Assembly (NCBI RefSeq): GCF_003688995.1
Contig: NZ_PENI01000023.1
Span: forward strand, 1 to 64,000
Origin: Streptomyces shenzhenensis
GTDB lineage: Bacteria; Actinomycetota; Actinomycetes; Streptomycetales; Streptomycetaceae
Length of the DNA: 64,000 bases
Reading direction: 5' to 3'
Under the pieces are notes generated by a model, which worked only from the letters and a program-made list of their open reading frames with translations, made no database searches and had not been told where the DNA came from. Positions 63,452-64,000 of the stretch are shown piece by piece; within the stretch, counting starts at the first letter, position 1; the number at the start of each line of letters is the position of its first letter. A program made the position numbers and the translations under genes.

Positions 63452-64000
63452 ATGGCAGATGCATCGATGGCCAGTGATAACGCGGACAAGCCCGAGGTAG
63501 CCAAGGTCGCTGGGCCGGTGTCGGCCAAGTCGGTGGACGACCAGTAGATCGACGAACTGGTAGGCCGGGCCCAGGCCGAGGGCCTGCAGCTGACCATCAC
63601 TGACCACCTCGGCTTTGACAAACACGATTCGGTCGGTAAGAACGGTGCCAACTCCCGTAACGGCAAACGCGGCAAGACCGTCCTGACCGACGTCGGGCCG
63701 GTGGAGATCGCGGTGCCCTGTGACCGGGACGGCACCTTCGAGCCGAAGATCGTCAAGAAGCGGCAGAAACGGCTCACGGGCGTCGACGAGATGGTCATCT
63801 CCCTGGCCGCGAAGGGCCTGACCACCGGCGAGGTCCAGGCCCACCTCGCGGAGGTCTATGGAGCCGACGTCTCCCGCCGGACCATTTCCCCCATCACCCA
63901 CAAAGTCCTCCAGGGCATGGCCGAATGACAGAGTCGACCCCTCCCTGGACCTGGTCTATCCGGTCGTCTTCATCGACGCCATCCACGTGTAGATCCGTGA
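63452..64000 (+). pseudogene. IS256-family transposase, broken (truncated at window edge)
   Basis: The plus strand encodes an IS256-type transposase. After the start ATG at 63452, an in-frame TAG at 63545-63547 interrupts DDQ*IDELVGRAQAEGLQL. The text then continues in the same frame with DHLGFDKHDSVGKNG, SRNGKRGKTVLTDVGPVEIAVP, DGTFEPKIVKKRQKRLTGVDEMVISLAAKGLTTGEVQAHLAEVYGADVSRRTIS and KVLQGMAE, then another stop near 63926. The next block (VVFIDAIHV) is in a shifted frame and followed by TAG. At least two nonsense changes and one frameshift; it cannot make active transposase. Confidence 0.88.

Overview
The window looks like Streptomyces or a close actinomycete relative. G+C is very high with strong third-position GC bias, GTG starts are frequent, and the regulator families (ECF sigma/anti-sigma, BlaI, XRE with MLTR domain, HxlR, GbsR, Fic-type toxin-antitoxin) are typical. 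It reads as an accessory or arm-like region: many genes are broken and at least five insertion-sequence remnants are present.

Layout. 1-6.2 kb: end of a Ser/Thr kinase with a bulb-lectin tail, several small orphan enzymes (ABM, DUF1801, VOC), and a BlaI-type regulator next to a decayed M56 peptidase. 6.1-9.4 kb: a DedA membrane protein, then a two-gene envelope operon (GT28-type glycosyltransferase and polysaccharide deacetylase) preceded by two BlaI-like operators that match one upstream of blaI. 9.6-10.3 kb: antitoxin and Fic-type toxin. 10.4-11.8 kb: IS5 remnant, broken AraC regulator, broken esterase. 11.9-16.1 kb: ECF sigma, zinc-finger anti-sigma and a three-gene ABC system in one coupled operon. 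16.2-25 kb: IS3/IS5 remnants, XRE regulator, nitroreductase with divergent HxlR repressor, a chimeric GNAT/flavoprotein relic, an A+T-richer CDP-diacylglycerol-pyrophosphatase-like gene, a CPA2-type antiporter and a broken GH38-like gene.

25.1-47.9 kb is the centrepiece: 19 genes, all on the minus strand, most overlapping their neighbours. It encodes three FabF-type ketosynthases (one with an intact Cys-His-Lys-His set; two sharing the same changes, first His lost and Lys to Glu), two FabH-type synthases with intact Cys-His-Asn, a fused two-domain CoA-transferase, four SDR proteins (one a didomain with a degenerate N-half), an acyl-CoA ligase, two crotonases, an S15/CocE hydrolase, an alpha/beta hydrolase, an amidohydrolase-fold protein without most metal ligands, an ABC exporter, a GbsR/MarR regulator and a LuxR regulator with a phosphorylation-incompetent receiver. 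I found no acyl carrier protein, phosphopantetheinyl transferase or PKS/NRPS module. I infer a non-modular, probably CoA-based or trans-ACP polyketide/fatty-acid-like pathway; I do not recognise its product.

47.9-50.3 kb is degraded DNA with a third IS5 relic. 50.4-55.1 kb is a MarR-controlled redox cluster (flavin monooxygenase, two FMN reductases, DoxX, FAD oxidoreductase) behind a tandem perfect operator. 55.4-58.9 kb holds a paired CMD/peroxidase-like couple and a divergent TetR/FAD-monooxygenase module with tetO-like operators. 59.1-63.3 kb is an MMPL transporter followed by a two-component system. The window ends in a broken IS256-family transposase.
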